Source: Methanothrix harundinacea (lineage in GTDB: Archaea > Halobacteriota > Methanosarcinia > Methanotrichales > Methanotrichaceae). From it: a stretch of DNA of 64,000 nucleotides. The notes beneath the pieces were generated by a model that was given only the letters and a program-made list of their open reading frames with translations, was not told where the DNA came from and did no database searches. The translations under genes and the position numbers were made by a program. How positions within the stretch are numbered: position 1 is the stretch's first letter; each line of letters begins with the position of its first letter. Below are positions 47,934-56,594 of this stretch, in pieces. The DNA is taken from assembly GCA_002506535.1 (NCBI GenBank), contig DAXT01000006.1, positions 71,130 to 135,129 of the forward strand. Reading direction: 5' to 3'.

Positions 47934-48278
47934 CTATTTACTTTTTGAATCGATTTTTTTGATGATTCTTACAGCTTGTTTGATACACTCGTCTGCTTTA
48001 GCTCGGCTTACGTACTGCGTTAAGTCATAGTCTGCATCCCTGCGAGCTTCATATAAGGTCCCTAGCATTTCTCCAGCAGGAGCTATATTTCTTTTAAGTA
48101 ATATTATAGTTTCTTTATGCGTTGTACGTTTTGGCAATTTAAGGTATCTTTTTGCGACATGAAATGCGGCATAGTATGCTCGATTGACTGAGCATCGATA
48201 ACATATTTCCTCATTCTTGCTGTTATTTTTATAAATCCAATTAGCTACATCCAAGAACTGTTCTCCCTGAATTGCCAT
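47934..48278 (-). CDS. HEPN domain protein
   Basis: 114 residues, all helical by appearance. SVNRAYYAAFHVAKRYL holds the R-x6-H motif (R33, H40) of HEPN ribonucleases; YYAAFH is typical of the small HEPN proteins found in toxin-antitoxin and defence loci. GAGGAATAAAATG couples it to the preceding gene, whose stop lies one base upstream. HEPN toxins usually pair with a MNT nucleotidyltransferase, but none is present. AT-rich compared with the flanking core genes. Whether it cuts RNA here is inference. Confidence 0.8.
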   Translation of the reverse strand: MAIQGEQFLDVANWIYKNNSKNEEICYRCSVNRAYYAAFHVAKRYLKLPKRTTHKETIILLKRNIAPAGEMLGTLYEARRDADYDLTQYVSRAKADECIKQAVRIIKKIDSKSK

Positions 48279-48279
48279 T

Positions 48280-48960
48280 TTATTCCTCGGAAATGAATCT
48301 AATATTGATAAAGTCTCTCAGGCGATTTAATTCAGCGAGCTTACTGGGATAAGCTTGTGTTTTCATTCTAAGCATATCAAAATACTCGTCAACTTTGGTG
48401 CTAACCTCTTCCCATAAATCCAGTACCTGATCGTAGTCTTCGTCATCAATTAGGATAATTACATTTGCATGTGTCCATTCAGGATCTTCAAAATCTTCGC
48501 TATAATCGATCGAAATTTTATATTCGCAATCAGTATTTTTTAGAATTGTATTTACATCCTGGATAATATTGTAAAGGATGTAATTTAAAAGCTCGTCTTT
48601 TGAAGAAAGTTCCTTGACTTTGGGATGAATCTCGATGTTTGCTAATGATAAAAGTGGAAGTCTTACGGTTGGAATTACGAAAGCTAATCCTCCTCCGTAA
48701 GCGGAGGCAGATATGTAGGAATCTGGTGCTTTTTGTAAGCCTCTTTGAGTAAATACGTCTCTCCATGTGTATGTATTAGTAATTTCGCGGCTAATTGGAA
48801 TAGACAGCAACGAATGCCTGTCAAAAGACGTGGCTATCCTTAATTGAGCGCGGACAAGCTTACCTGTGGAGACGATATTTGGGGGGGCGCTAAGTGTTCC
48901 AGTGTGACCCATGACAGTATATTTACCAGGCTGCATTTGCGATAATGTCATGCATCTCAC
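48280..48960 (-). CDS. unknown protein, middle gene of the HEPN operon
   Basis: 226 residues; not recognised. The N-terminal half is beta-rich with ITNTYTWRDVFTQRG and ASAYGGGLAFVIPTVRLPLLSLANIEIHP. The C-terminal half is acidic (YSEDFEDPEWTHANVIILIDDEDYDQVLDLWEEVSTKVDEYF) and may be an alpha/beta adaptor. It lacks the GS-x10-DxD nucleotidyltransferase motif usual in partners of HEPN. A GTG at 48960 overlaps the stop of the upstream gene; an ATG at 48951 is equally possible. Placed to be a neutraliser or sensor for the HEPN protein, but that is inferred from position only. Confidence 0.6.
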   Translation of the reverse strand: MRCMTLSQMQPGKYTVMGHTGTLSAPPNIVSTGKLVRAQLRIATSFDRHSLLSIPISREITNTYTWRDVFTQRGLQKAPDSYISASAYGGGLAFVIPTVRLPLLSLANIEIHPKVKELSSKDELLNYILYNIIQDVNTILKNTDCEYKISIDYSEDFEDPEWTHANVIILIDDEDYDQVLDLWEEVSTKVDEYFDMLRMKTQAYPSKLAELNRLRDFINIRFISEE

Positions 48961-49262
48961 TCTTTCGCTATTATAATGTCCCCAAATTGTTTCTCATATT
49001 CGCTTATCGTATTTATTAGCCATTCATTCAAATTTTTTGCTTCCATCGGCGTAAGCTTAATGCAAACTTCTTCGATGTGTTCCACCTTTTGGGGTTTCCC
49101 AAGTACTGCTGATTCTACCAGATTTGATCTAACGGTTACAGCGATTGTTTCAATAAATCCCGGTCTGATGCCGCCCACGAAGTAGCTTGGAACAATTTCT
49201 CGATATAATTCAGATCGAGAACTTGTAGCTTCTATCTTATTAGGCATCTCACTTTTGGCCAT
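48957..49262 (-). CDS. DUF3467-like protein, first gene of the HEPN operon
   Basis: 101 residues. The end IKLTPMEAKNLNEWLINTISEYEKQFGDI is the signature helix of DUF3467, and the first half (YREIVPSYFVGGIRPGFIETIAVTVRSN) would be the preceding beta strands; the central insert is longer than usual. Family function is unknown. It overlaps the next gene, forming a three-gene unit with no spacing over 1.3 kb. A second in-frame ATG at 49247 is possible. Low GC points to transfer. Confidence 0.65.
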   Translation of the reverse strand: MAKSEMPNKIEATSSRSELYREIVPSYFVGGIRPGFIETIAVTVRSNLVESAVLGKPQKVEHIEEVCIKLTPMEAKNLNEWLINTISEYEKQFGDIIIAKE

Positions 49263-49271
49263 AATGTGGTG

Positions 49272-49550
49272 CTATTCTAGGGGATCAGTCATATATGTTT
49301 TGCTCATCACTTCCCCATCAGCGCCTCCGCGATTTTCTGCCTTTGCCCGAAGGTAGTACCGCCGCGCTTTACCGGCCTCAGTTACCTCCGTCGCCATTGG
49401 CTCGATCCCTCGTTCGTGAAAATCTTTGATCACCTAGAGATCTTCACGCACCCAACGAGCACCTTGTGCGTACTCTTTAAGTAAGCTAGGGGGGAAGCTG
49501 TAGGTCCCTTTCTCTCCGACCACGATCGGTCCCCCGCAACCTCCAAAGCC
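49272..49550 (-). pseudogene. broken gene beside moeA
   Basis: One minus-strand frame reads GPIVVGEKGTYSFPPSLLKE-YAQGARWVREDL, a TAG, then VIKDFHERGIEPMATEVTEA-GKARRYYLRAKAENRG to a stop at 49272. The wording is protein-like on both sides of the stop and the frame is unchanged, so this looks like a gene interrupted by one nonsense mutation and cut at the moeA end. The family is not recognised. From GTG at 49433 a 53-residue product could still be made. Confidence 0.4.
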
Positions 49551-49554
49551 CCGA

Positions 49555-50790
49555 TCACTCGATCAGATTAACCTCCACCATCTCCCCCTTCTCCCGGCCC
49601 TCCACCTCCTCGGCCACCAGGACGAACCCGTCGGCCCGAGCGACGGAGCTTAAGATCCCCGCCCCGGAGGTCATGATCGGCGTCGCGACGCCTTCTTTCA
49701 GGCTGACCCTCGCGAAGGTGAGGTATCCGGGGCGCGAGGCGATCTTTCCGGCGAGCTTGGCGGGGACGGCTCGCGGAAGGTCGGTCCGGGAGGCCATCAT
49801 GGTGATGAGGGGGCGGGCGAAGATGTAGAGGGCGGCGAGGGCGGCGACGGGGTAGCCGGGAAGACAGATCACAGGCTTATTGTCGATCATCCCGAGGGCC
49901 GTCGGCTTTCCGGGGGTGATCCGCACGCCGTGGACGAGGAGCTCTCCCATCTCCGTCAGGATCGGGGGGGCGTAGTCCCGGTCTCCGACGGAGGTACCCC
50001 CGGATATCAGGATCAGGTCTGCGTCGAGGTTCTCGGCGATAGCCTCCCGGATGAGGTCGGGGTCGTCCTCGACGATTGAAGTCTTCCGGGGCGACCCGCC
50101 CCAGACCTCGGCGTACATCTCGATCATCAGGCTGTTCGTCTCCCGGGCCTCGCCCGGCTTCAGCTCCTTAGCCGAGAAGGGGGGAACTAGCTCGTTTCCC
50201 GTGGGGATGATGGCGACCTTCGGCCTCTCGAAGACCCGGACCGTCGAGAGGCCCAGGGAAGCCAGGAGGGCGATGTCGGGGGGCCTGAGGCGGTGGCCTT
50301 CCTTTAATACCGTCTCCCCGCGGGCGACGTCCTCGCCGACGGCTGCCAGGTTCTTGTAGGGGTGGAGCTCCGCCGTAGCCTCCACTTTTCGACCCCTGAC
50401 GACGGCGTCCTCCTTCATCAGGACGGCGTCGGCTCCCGGAGGCGCCGCCATCCCCGTCCGGACGGGGACGCACCTTCCCCCTCCCGCTGCCCCGTCGATC
50501 TTGAGGAGGACGGGGGCGAGGGGGGTTGCTCCCCTCGTATCAGCCGCCCTGACGGCGTAACCGTCCATCGCCGCCCTCTCGAAGGCGGGATGGTTCACCG
50601 GAGATGCGAGATCCTCCGAGAGGACCCTCCCCCGGGCGGCGGCGAGATGGACCGCCTCCGACCTCGTCACAGGTCCGGACCTATCCAGGAGGGCTTTCAG
50701 GGCCCCGGAGGCTCCGGCAAGCTCTTTGAACATGGTGGAAGCTATCTTGCTCCCCCTCTCATTAGCCTTCCGTCGGGATGGCGCCTTCAT
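49555..50790 (-). CDS. moeA: molybdopterin molybdotransferase
   Basis: 411 residues from the ATG at 50790; the open frame runs to 51132 but would overlap ppsA. It inserts molybdenum or tungsten into adenylated molybdopterin. Motifs: NHPAFERAAMDGYAVRAADT, VRTGMAAPPGADAVLMKED, ISGGTSVGDRDYAPPIL (metal and cofactor site) and ITPGKPTALG..KPVICLPGYPVAALAAL; a domain IV (PGYLTFARVSLKEGV) closes it. In methanogens the cofactor serves formylmethanofuran dehydrogenase. A TATA box (CCGTATATATC on minus, ~50841-50851) fits this start. Confidence 0.9.
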   Translation of the reverse strand: MKAPSRRKANERGSKIASTMFKELAGASGALKALLDRSGPVTRSEAVHLAAARGRVLSEDLASPVNHPAFERAAMDGYAVRAADTRGATPLAPVLLKIDGAAGGGRCVPVRTGMAAPPGADAVLMKEDAVVRGRKVEATAELHPYKNLAAVGEDVARGETVLKEGHRLRPPDIALLASLGLSTVRVFERPKVAIIPTGNELVPPFSAKELKPGEARETNSLMIEMYAEVWGGSPRKTSIVEDDPDLIREAIAENLDADLILISGGTSVGDRDYAPPILTEMGELLVHGVRITPGKPTALGMIDNKPVICLPGYPVAALAALYIFARPLITMMASRTDLPRAVPAKLAGKIASRPGYLTFARVSLKEGVATPIMTSGAGILSSVARADGFVLVAEEVEGREKGEMVEVNLIE

Positions 50791-50928
50791 TCCAGGGATC
50801 GGCGGTCTGATCTCTATACCGCCCCTTCCCGTGAAAACAGATATATACGGTCCCGCCGCCATCTCTCCGCTACAAGATCGAACATTATAGATCGAAATTT
50901 CGCTTCCTAGAAAGAAGGTGGATATCCC

Positions 50929-53199
50929 ATGGCTGCTGTTGTTTGGTTGGAAGAAGTCGGTAAAGATGACGTCGCCGTCGTCGGCGGGAAGGGCGCAAGC
51001 CTCGGCGAGATGATAAACGTGGGCGTCCCCGTACCGGGGGGGTTTGCGGTCACCGCGCAGGCTTATAGAGATTTCATAACCCGATCGCGGATCGTTGACG
51101 GGATCTTCGATGCGCTGAAGGTGGACGTCCACGATCCGGCGGCCCTCAACGGTGCGGCGGAGAAGGCCAAGGGCCTGGTCCTGGAGGCGAAGGTCCCCGG
51201 GGATATCGAGGAGGCGATCAGGAGCCGGTACCGGGAGATGTGCGCGCGGGAGGGCGAAGAGGTCTTCGTCGCCGTCAGGTCGAGCGCCACCGCCGAGGAC
51301 CTCCCCGACGCCAGCTTCGCGGGGCAGCAGGAGACCTTCCTCAACATGAAGGGCGAGGACCAGGTCTTCGAGGCGGTCCGGAAGTGCTGGGCCTCCCTAT
51401 ACGGGGCGAGGGCGATCTTCTACCGGGTCGACAGGGGTTTTGAACACGAGAAGGTGAACATCTCCGTCACCGTCCAGAAGATGGTGGATGCTGAGAAGTC
51501 GGGGGTGATGTTCAGCTCTCATCCCACCACCGGAGAGCCTGAGGTGATCATCGAGGCTGCCTGGGGGCTAGGCGAGTCCGTCGTTTCCGGGTCGGTATCC
51601 CCGGACCATTACGTCGTCGACAGGAAGGGTTCGAGGATAGTCTCCAAGTCGATCGCCGCAAAGGAGACGATGATCTTCCGGGACAAGAAGACCGGTGAGA
51701 CGGTGACGAAGAACACCCCGCCGGACCTGAGGGAGAAGCTCGTCCTCTCCGACGAGGAGATCCTGGAGCTTGCAGCCCAGGGGGACCTCCTGGAGAGGCA
51801 CTACGGCATACCCCAGGATATCGAGTGGGCGTACGAGAAGGGGAAGATGTACATCCTCCAGTCGAGGCCCATCACCACCATATCCAAGGGCGGAAAGGAT
51901 GAGGAGGAGAAGGCGATGGGGAGCGGAAAGGTCATCCTCACAGGCCTCGCCGCATCTCCGGGGGTGGCGACCGGGGAGGTGAAGATAGTAACCGGCTCCG
52001 GTGACCTCGATAAGATCAAAGAGGGGGATATCCTCGTCACAGTGATGACGGAGCCGGATATGGTACCGGCGATGAAGAGGGCCGGTGCGATCGTCACCGA
52101 CGAGGGCGGCCTCACATGCCACGCCGCCATAGTCAGCCGGGAGCTGGGGTTTCCGGCCGTCGTAGGAACCAAACAGGGGACGAAGGTCCTCTCCGACGGG
52201 ATGCTGATAACCGTCGACGGAGGAAAGGGGAAGGTCTACGAGGGGCGGCTTAAGAAGGCGAAGTCGGCTGAACCGGTGGGCCCGGCCGTCTCCTTCGTAT
52301 ACAGGCCGATAACGGCGACTGAGGTGAAGGTGAACGTCAGCATGCCCGAGGCGGCGGAGGCTGCGGCCGCGACCCTCGCCGACGGCGTCGGCCTCCTCCG
52401 GATCGAGCATATGATCCTGGGGCTAGGCAAGACTCCCCGGTACTACATCAAGGCCGGTAAGGGTGACGAGTATGTAGACGAGCTCGTCGGCGGCGTCAGG
52501 ACGGTGGCCGAGGCCTTCTACCCCAGGCCCGTCTGGGTGAGGACACTGGACGCCCCCACCGACGAGTTTCGGGGTATGGAGGGTGGGGAGGACGAGCCCA
52601 CCGAGCACAACCCGATGCTCGGATGGCGGGGGATCAGAAGGGATCTCACGGAGACCGACCACTTCCGCCTGGAGATGAGGGCCTTCAAGAAGCTCCACGA
52701 GATGGGCCTTTCCAACGTCGGGATCATGCTCCCCCTCGTCCAGCATGTCAGCGAATTCAGAAAAGCCAAGGCCCTCATGGTGGAGGAGGGGCTGGACCTG
52801 GAGAAGATCGACGTCGGTATCATGGTGGAGACTCCGGCCGCCGCCCTCACCATAGAGGATTTCATCGAGGACGGGATCGACTTCGTATCCTTCGGGACCA
52901 ACGACCTCACCCAGTACACCCTCGCCGTCGACAGGAACAATGAGAACGTCGCCGACCTATACTCCGAGCTCCACCCGGCGGTCCTCGCCCAGATCGAGTA
53001 CGTCGTCGAGCGGTGCAACAAGGCGGGGGTCGCCACATCCATCTGCGGCCAGGCCGGGTCCTACCCCGAGATGGCGAAGAGGCTCGTGGAGATCGGGATC
53101 ACCAGCATCTCCGCCAACATCGACGCCGTCGCCACCGTCAGGGATACCGTGGCGAGGGCCGAGAAGATCATCATGCTGAGGGCGCTGCGGGAGGAGTGA
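50929..53199 (+). CDS. ppsA: phosphoenolpyruvate synthase
   Basis: 756 residues, normal for archaeal PpsA. The N-terminal ATP-grasp domain starts VVWLEEVGKDDVAVVGGKGASLGEM and contains RSSATAEDLPDASFAGQQETFLN. The phospho-carrier His is in GGLTCHAAIVSRELGFPAVVG (~H398), and the C-terminal TIM barrel has GTNDLTQYTLAVDRNN and the Cys lid TSICGQAGS. It makes PEP from pyruvate and ATP, the entry to gluconeogenesis for cells living on acetate. Start supported by AAGGTGG seven bases before ATG. Its stop is followed by mfnA at once. Confidence 0.97.
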   Translation: MAAVVWLEEVGKDDVAVVGGKGASLGEMINVGVPVPGGFAVTAQAYRDFITRSRIVDGIFDALKVDVHDPAALNGAAEKAKGLVLEAKVPGDIEEAIRSRYREMCAREGEEVFVAVRSSATAEDLPDASFAGQQETFLNMKGEDQVFEAVRKCWASLYGARAIFYRVDRGFEHEKVNISVTVQKMVDAEKSGVMFSSHPTTGEPEVIIEAAWGLGESVVSGSVSPDHYVVDRKGSRIVSKSIAAKETMIFRDKKTGETVTKNTPPDLREKLVLSDEEILELAAQGDLLERHYGIPQDIEWAYEKGKMYILQSRPITTISKGGKDEEEKAMGSGKVILTGLAASPGVATGEVKIVTGSGDLDKIKEGDILVTVMTEPDMVPAMKRAGAIVTDEGGLTCHAAIVSRELGFPAVVGTKQGTKVLSDGMLITVDGGKGKVYEGRLKKAKSAEPVGPAVSFVYRPITATEVKVNVSMPEAAEAAAATLADGVGLLRIEHMILGLGKTPRYYIKAGKGDEYVDELVGGVRTVAEAFYPRPVWVRTLDAPTDEFRGMEGGEDEPTEHNPMLGWRGIRRDLTETDHFRLEMRAFKKLHEMGLSNVGIMLPLVQHVSEFRKAKALMVEEGLDLEKIDVGIMVETPAAALTIEDFIEDGIDFVSFGTNDLTQYTLAVDRNNENVADLYSELHPAVLAQIEYVVERCNKAGVATSICGQAGSYPEMAKRLVEIGITSISANIDAVATVRDTVARAEKIIMLRALREE

Positions 53200-53234
53200 T
53201 CCCCGGCGGAGATAACCCCATCGAGGAATACCCT

Positions 53235-54368
53235 TTGAGAGATCTGGGCATATCTGAAGAGGAGGTCATGGACGGCCTCTCGAAGATGAGGGAGAAGGAC
53301 CTCTCCTACCATCGGATCTTCTCCTCCATGTGCACCCCGCCCCACCCGATAGCGCTCCTCGCCCACGAGAGGTTCCAGGAGACGAACCTGGGCGATCCGG
53401 GTCTATTCCCCGGCTCCGCCGAGCTGGAGCTGCAGGCGGTGAGGATGATGGCGGAGCTTCTGGGATATCCCGAGGCCGCAGGCTACCTATCGACGGGGGG
53501 GACGGAGTCGAACATCCAGGCGATCAGGGCTGCGAGGAACGCCCACAGCTTTCGGGACGGAAATATCGTCGTCCCAAAGTCCGCCCACTTCTCCTTCGAC
53601 AAGATCGGCGACCTCCTATCCATCGAGATCAGGAAGGCTGATCTCGACGACGATCTCAAGGTGGACCTCGCCTCCGTGGAGTCCCTCATCGACGAGAAGA
53701 CGGTATCTCTCGTGGGGATCGCCGGGACGACGGAGTTCGGCCAGGTCGACCCCATCGACCGGCTGGCAGAGATCGCCCTCGACGCCGGGATACACCTCCA
53801 CGTCGATGCCGCCTTCGGAGGGTTCGTCCTTCCCTTCCTGGAGGGGGACTGGAGGTGGGACTTCACGGTGGAGGCCGTCACCTCCATCACCATCGACCCC
53901 CACAAGATGGGGATGGCGACGATCCCGGGGGGCGGCCTCCTATTCAGGCGTCCCGAAGACCTGGAGAGGCTCGCCGCCTACGCCCCGTACCTGACGGTGG
54001 CTAGGCCCAAGGCCCTGACGGGGACGAGGAGCGGTGCCGCCGCCGCCGCCATCTGGGCGGTGATGAACCATCTCGGAAGGGAGGGGTTTAAGGAGGTCGT
54101 CGATCGATGCATGGACCTATCCAGGCGGATGGTGGATGGGGCGAGGAAGATCGGGGTCGAGCCGATGATGGAGCCGGTGATGAACGTCGTCACCCTGAGG
54201 ATGGACGATCCGGAGGGGGTAAGGTCCGACCTTCTGGAACGGCGGTGGAGGGTATCGACGACGAGAAGCCCGAAGGCTTTGAGGTTGATACTGATGCCCC
54301 ATTCAACGGTCGAGAACGTCGACCTATTCCTAAAAGACCTCGAAGACATCATGAAGAGGCGCGGCTGA
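53235..54368 (+). CDS. mfnA: L-tyrosine/L-aspartate decarboxylase
   Basis: 377 residues, a group II PLP decarboxylase. STGGTESNIQAIRAARNA, VDAAFGGFVLPF and the PLP Lys in DPHKMGM (~K224) are present. In methanogens MfnA makes tyramine for methanofuran and can form beta-alanine from aspartate for CoA. TTG at 53235 is preferred: GAGGA lies seven bases upstream and the product (MRDLGISEEEVMDGLSKMREKDLSY) lines up with the usual N-terminus. A GTG at 53196, overlapping the ppsA stop, is an alternative. Probably co-transcribed with ppsA. Confidence 0.9.
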   Translation: MRDLGISEEEVMDGLSKMREKDLSYHRIFSSMCTPPHPIALLAHERFQETNLGDPGLFPGSAELELQAVRMMAELLGYPEAAGYLSTGGTESNIQAIRAARNAHSFRDGNIVVPKSAHFSFDKIGDLLSIEIRKADLDDDLKVDLASVESLIDEKTVSLVGIAGTTEFGQVDPIDRLAEIALDAGIHLHVDAAFGGFVLPFLEGDWRWDFTVEAVTSITIDPHKMGMATIPGGGLLFRRPEDLERLAAYAPYLTVARPKALTGTRSGAAAAAIWAVMNHLGREGFKEVVDRCMDLSRRMVDGARKIGVEPMMEPVMNVVTLRMDDPEGVRSDLLERRWRVSTTRSPKALRLILMPHSTVENVDLFLKDLEDIMKRRG

Positions 54369-54472
54369 AAAGGCCACCTGGACCGGCTTTGAGATCCGAA
54401 AAATAAATGGGATTTCAGCCCCGCCGGGCTGAACTTCTTTATTCACCGGCTCGCAAAAAGCGGCATCCGCCT

Positions 54473-54703
54473 TCAGACCTTGTGGCCGATGGCGAACCTT
54501 TGCATAACCCGGTCGACTGCGATCGTCACCTGGTCGCCGACCTTCGTCTCGGGGACGAATATGACGAACCCCTCGACTCTGGCGATCCCGTCGCCCTGTT
54601 TTGCGATATCCTCAATCTCTACGTCGTACTCTTTTCCGACCTCAACGGGTGCTGTCGTCTCGAAGCTATCGTCTCGGAAGGAACCTCTATCACTTCTGTA
54701 CAA
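54473..54703 (-). CDS. small TRAM domain protein, copy 1
   Basis: 76 residues, almost wholly one TRAM domain (APVEVGKEYDVEIEDIAKQGDGIARVEGFVIFVPETKVGDQVTIAVDRVMQRFAIGHKV). Stand-alone TRAM proteins of methanogens bind RNA and act like cold-shock chaperones. The start is TTG, behind GGTGAGGTCA. It follows copy 2 by 43 bases and is about 85% identical to it in the TRAM part. Confidence 0.9.
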   Translation of the reverse strand: MYRSDRGSFRDDSFETTAPVEVGKEYDVEIEDIAKQGDGIARVEGFVIFVPETKVGDQVTIAVDRVMQRFAIGHKV

Positions 54704-54746
54704 ATGACCTCACCGTCCTTATTAAAAGAGAAGATGATTGAGAAGT

Positions 54747-54977
54747 TCAGGCCTTATGGCCGATGGCGAACCTCTGCATAACCCGGTCGACTACGATCGT
54801 CACCTGGTCGCCGACTTTGGTGTCAGGGACGAATATTACGAAGCCCTCGATCCTGGCGATTCCGTCCCCCTTCTTGGCGACGTCCTCGATCTCAACATCG
54901 TACTCCTTTCCGGCCTCCACGGGGGCGGAGGGTGCGAAGCTCTCGCCTCGGAAAGAACCTCTATCATTGCCGTACAA
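54747..54977 (-). CDS. small TRAM domain protein, copy 2
   Basis: 76 residues; same length, same TTG start context (GGTGAAGTG just before) and the same TRAM sequence (APVEAGKEYDVEIEDVAKKGDGIARIEGFVIFVPDTKVGDQ) as copy 1. The frame is open further upstream and an ATG at 55037 would add MICGQCGKLFSSF, a possible zinc knuckle, but the match to copy 1 begins at the TTG. Tandem duplicate, likely one transcript. Confidence 0.88.
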   Translation of the reverse strand: MYGNDRGSFRGESFAPSAPVEAGKEYDVEIEDVAKKGDGIARIEGFVIFVPDTKVGDQVTIVVDRVMQRFAIGHKA

Positions 54978-55228
54978 ACACTTCACCGTCCTTAGCGAAA
55001 AACTGGAGAACAGTTTGCCGCATTGTCCACAAATCATTACGACTATTAAATCCTTGTGCTCATGAGATCGATCGCTCCGGCCTTGCCATGAGATATGCAG
55101 GATTCGAAGCCGTTGCCGGCATGAGCCGATTCCGATCAACCGCCGAAGGGGTTGATGGGCCAGCGGACCGGGACTCACCATCCCGCCGACGGCTGGTAAT
55201 ATATCCTATAAACGCGGATTGCGCCGTC

Positions 55229-56125
55229 ATGGACGGCCTTTCGAGGTACGCAGGAGTGATCCCGGAGTTCGACAGGTTCGTTGAGGCGATATATCGTCCC
55301 CTCCCGACCACCGCCAGGATAAACGGACTCAAGACCGGTCGGGACCGCCTCCTCACCCGGCTGAGGGGGGCGCAGGTGCCCTGCAGCCCCTTCCCCTGGT
55401 ACCCCTGGGGGATAAGGATGGGGACGGATAAGCCCGGAAACCTCCTGGAGAACCTGATGGGCCATATCCACATCCAGGAGGAGATATCCATGGTCTCAGC
55501 CGTCGTCCTGGACCCGAGGCCAGGGGAGCGGGTCCTGGACCTCTGCGCCGCCCCGGGGTCGAAGACTACCCAGATCGCCATGATGATGGAGAACCGGGGG
55601 CTGTTGGTCGCCAACGACCCCGCCAACGGGAGGGTGGCGTCCCTCCGCTCCAACTGCGAGAGGGCGGGGGCGATAAACGTCGCCGTGACCAGGTACGACG
55701 GCCGCCGCTTTCCAGCCCAGAAGTTCGACCGGGTCCTCGTCGACGGACCCTGCACCGGCCAGGGGATGGCGAGAAAGGACCCCGCCGTCCTGGGCCGGTG
55801 GAGCCTGAAGCGCTCCCTCGGCCTCCAGCGGCTACAGGTCGCCCTTTTAAAGAGGGGGGTGGAGGTCGCAAAGCCCGGCGGGACCGTCGTCTACTCCACC
55901 TGCACCTTCGCCCCCGAGGAGAACGAGGCCGTGGTATCCCGGGTCATGGAACGTACCTCCGGGGTCAGCCTCCAGGAGGTTGCCGTCCCGGATCTCGAAA
56001 GCTCACCGGGGCTCGCCGAGTGGGGCGGGTCGTCCTTCGGAGATGAGATGAAGAGATGCGCCAGGTACTACCCCCACCAGAACGATACGGGAGGATTCTT
56101 TGTCGCAAAGCTCGTCAAAGAGTAG
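55229..56125 (+). CDS. RNA m5C methyltransferase, NOL1/NOP2/Sun family
   Basis: 298 residues. SAM-binding motif VLDLCAAPGSKTTQIA, motif IV DGPCTGQG (C175) and motif VI YSTCTFAPEENE (C225, nucleophile), as in RsmB/RsmF/NSUN enzymes. It methylates cytosine C5 in rRNA or tRNA; the target is not predictable. The ATG at 55229 lies ~19 bases after CCTATAAACG (55205-55214), so the mRNA is probably leaderless; upstream codons in frame (from 54932) have no coding character. The PUA-like domain normally at the end of such enzymes is encoded by the next gene. Confidence 0.92.
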   Translation: MDGLSRYAGVIPEFDRFVEAIYRPLPTTARINGLKTGRDRLLTRLRGAQVPCSPFPWYPWGIRMGTDKPGNLLENLMGHIHIQEEISMVSAVVLDPRPGERVLDLCAAPGSKTTQIAMMMENRGLLVANDPANGRVASLRSNCERAGAINVAVTRYDGRRFPAQKFDRVLVDGPCTGQGMARKDPAVLGRWSLKRSLGLQRLQVALLKRGVEVAKPGGTVVYSTCTFAPEENEAVVSRVMERTSGVSLQEVAVPDLESSPGLAEWGGSSFGDEMKRCARYYPHQNDTGGFFVAKLVKE

Positions 56126-56594
56126 GACGCCCTTCCAGCCGATGGAGAGGGCCGAGGTGGCGGAGATGATGGGGTCTCGTTTCGGGATACCTCCCGAAGC
56201 CTTCGAAGCGGTCAGCTTCTTTCTGAGGGGGAGGAACGTCTGGGCCTTCAGCCTCCCCGAGGTCCCGGACCTGGACTATGAGGCTGTGGGGCTACGGTTC
56301 ATCTCCCTTCGGGGGCGGGTCCCGAAGCCCTCCACCTACGCCCTCCAACTCTTCGGCCGTTTCGCAACTAAGAACGTCGTCGACCTATCATCCGACCAGG
56401 CAAGAAAGTTCATAGCCGGGGAGCGGCAGAGCATGGAGGCGGATCTGGAGGACGGCTACGTGGTGGTTGCTCACCAGGGGGACGTCCTGGGATGCGGTCT
56501 ATATTCCCGGGGGGAGCTGATCAGCCAGCTTCCTAAGGAGCGGAGGATCGGCGAGGGTGGCATCGAGAACCTTCTGGAAGGTGGTGGCAGGTGA
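56100..56594 (+). CDS. PUA-like RNA-binding domain protein, partner of the m5C methyltransferase
   Basis: 164 residues. The pattern VPDLDYEAVGLRFISLRGRVPKPSTYALQLFGRFATKNVVDLSSDQARKFIAGERQ, then GYVVVAHQGDVLGCGLYSRGELISQLPKERR, matches the PUA-like C-terminal domain of RsmF-type methyltransferases. The TTG start at 56100 lies inside the previous gene (26-base overlap) and follows GGGAGG; the two would normally be one protein. A GTGA overlap then leads into cofH. Confidence 0.75.
   Translation: MSQSSSKSRTPFQPMERAEVAEMMGSRFGIPPEAFEAVSFFLRGRNVWAFSLPEVPDLDYEAVGLRFISLRGRVPKPSTYALQLFGRFATKNVVDLSSDQARKFIAGERQSMEADLEDGYVVVAHQGDVLGCGLYSRGELISQLPKERRIGEGGIENLLEGGGR

Noticed and set aside
50791..51132. 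Upstream extension of moeA
   Set aside because: It would overlap the well-supported start of ppsA on the other strand and includes the moeA promoter.
54932..55228. Upstream extension of the m5C methyltransferase frame
   Set aside because: It overlaps the TRAM copy 2 start and has no family match; a TATA box sits just before the ATG at 55229.
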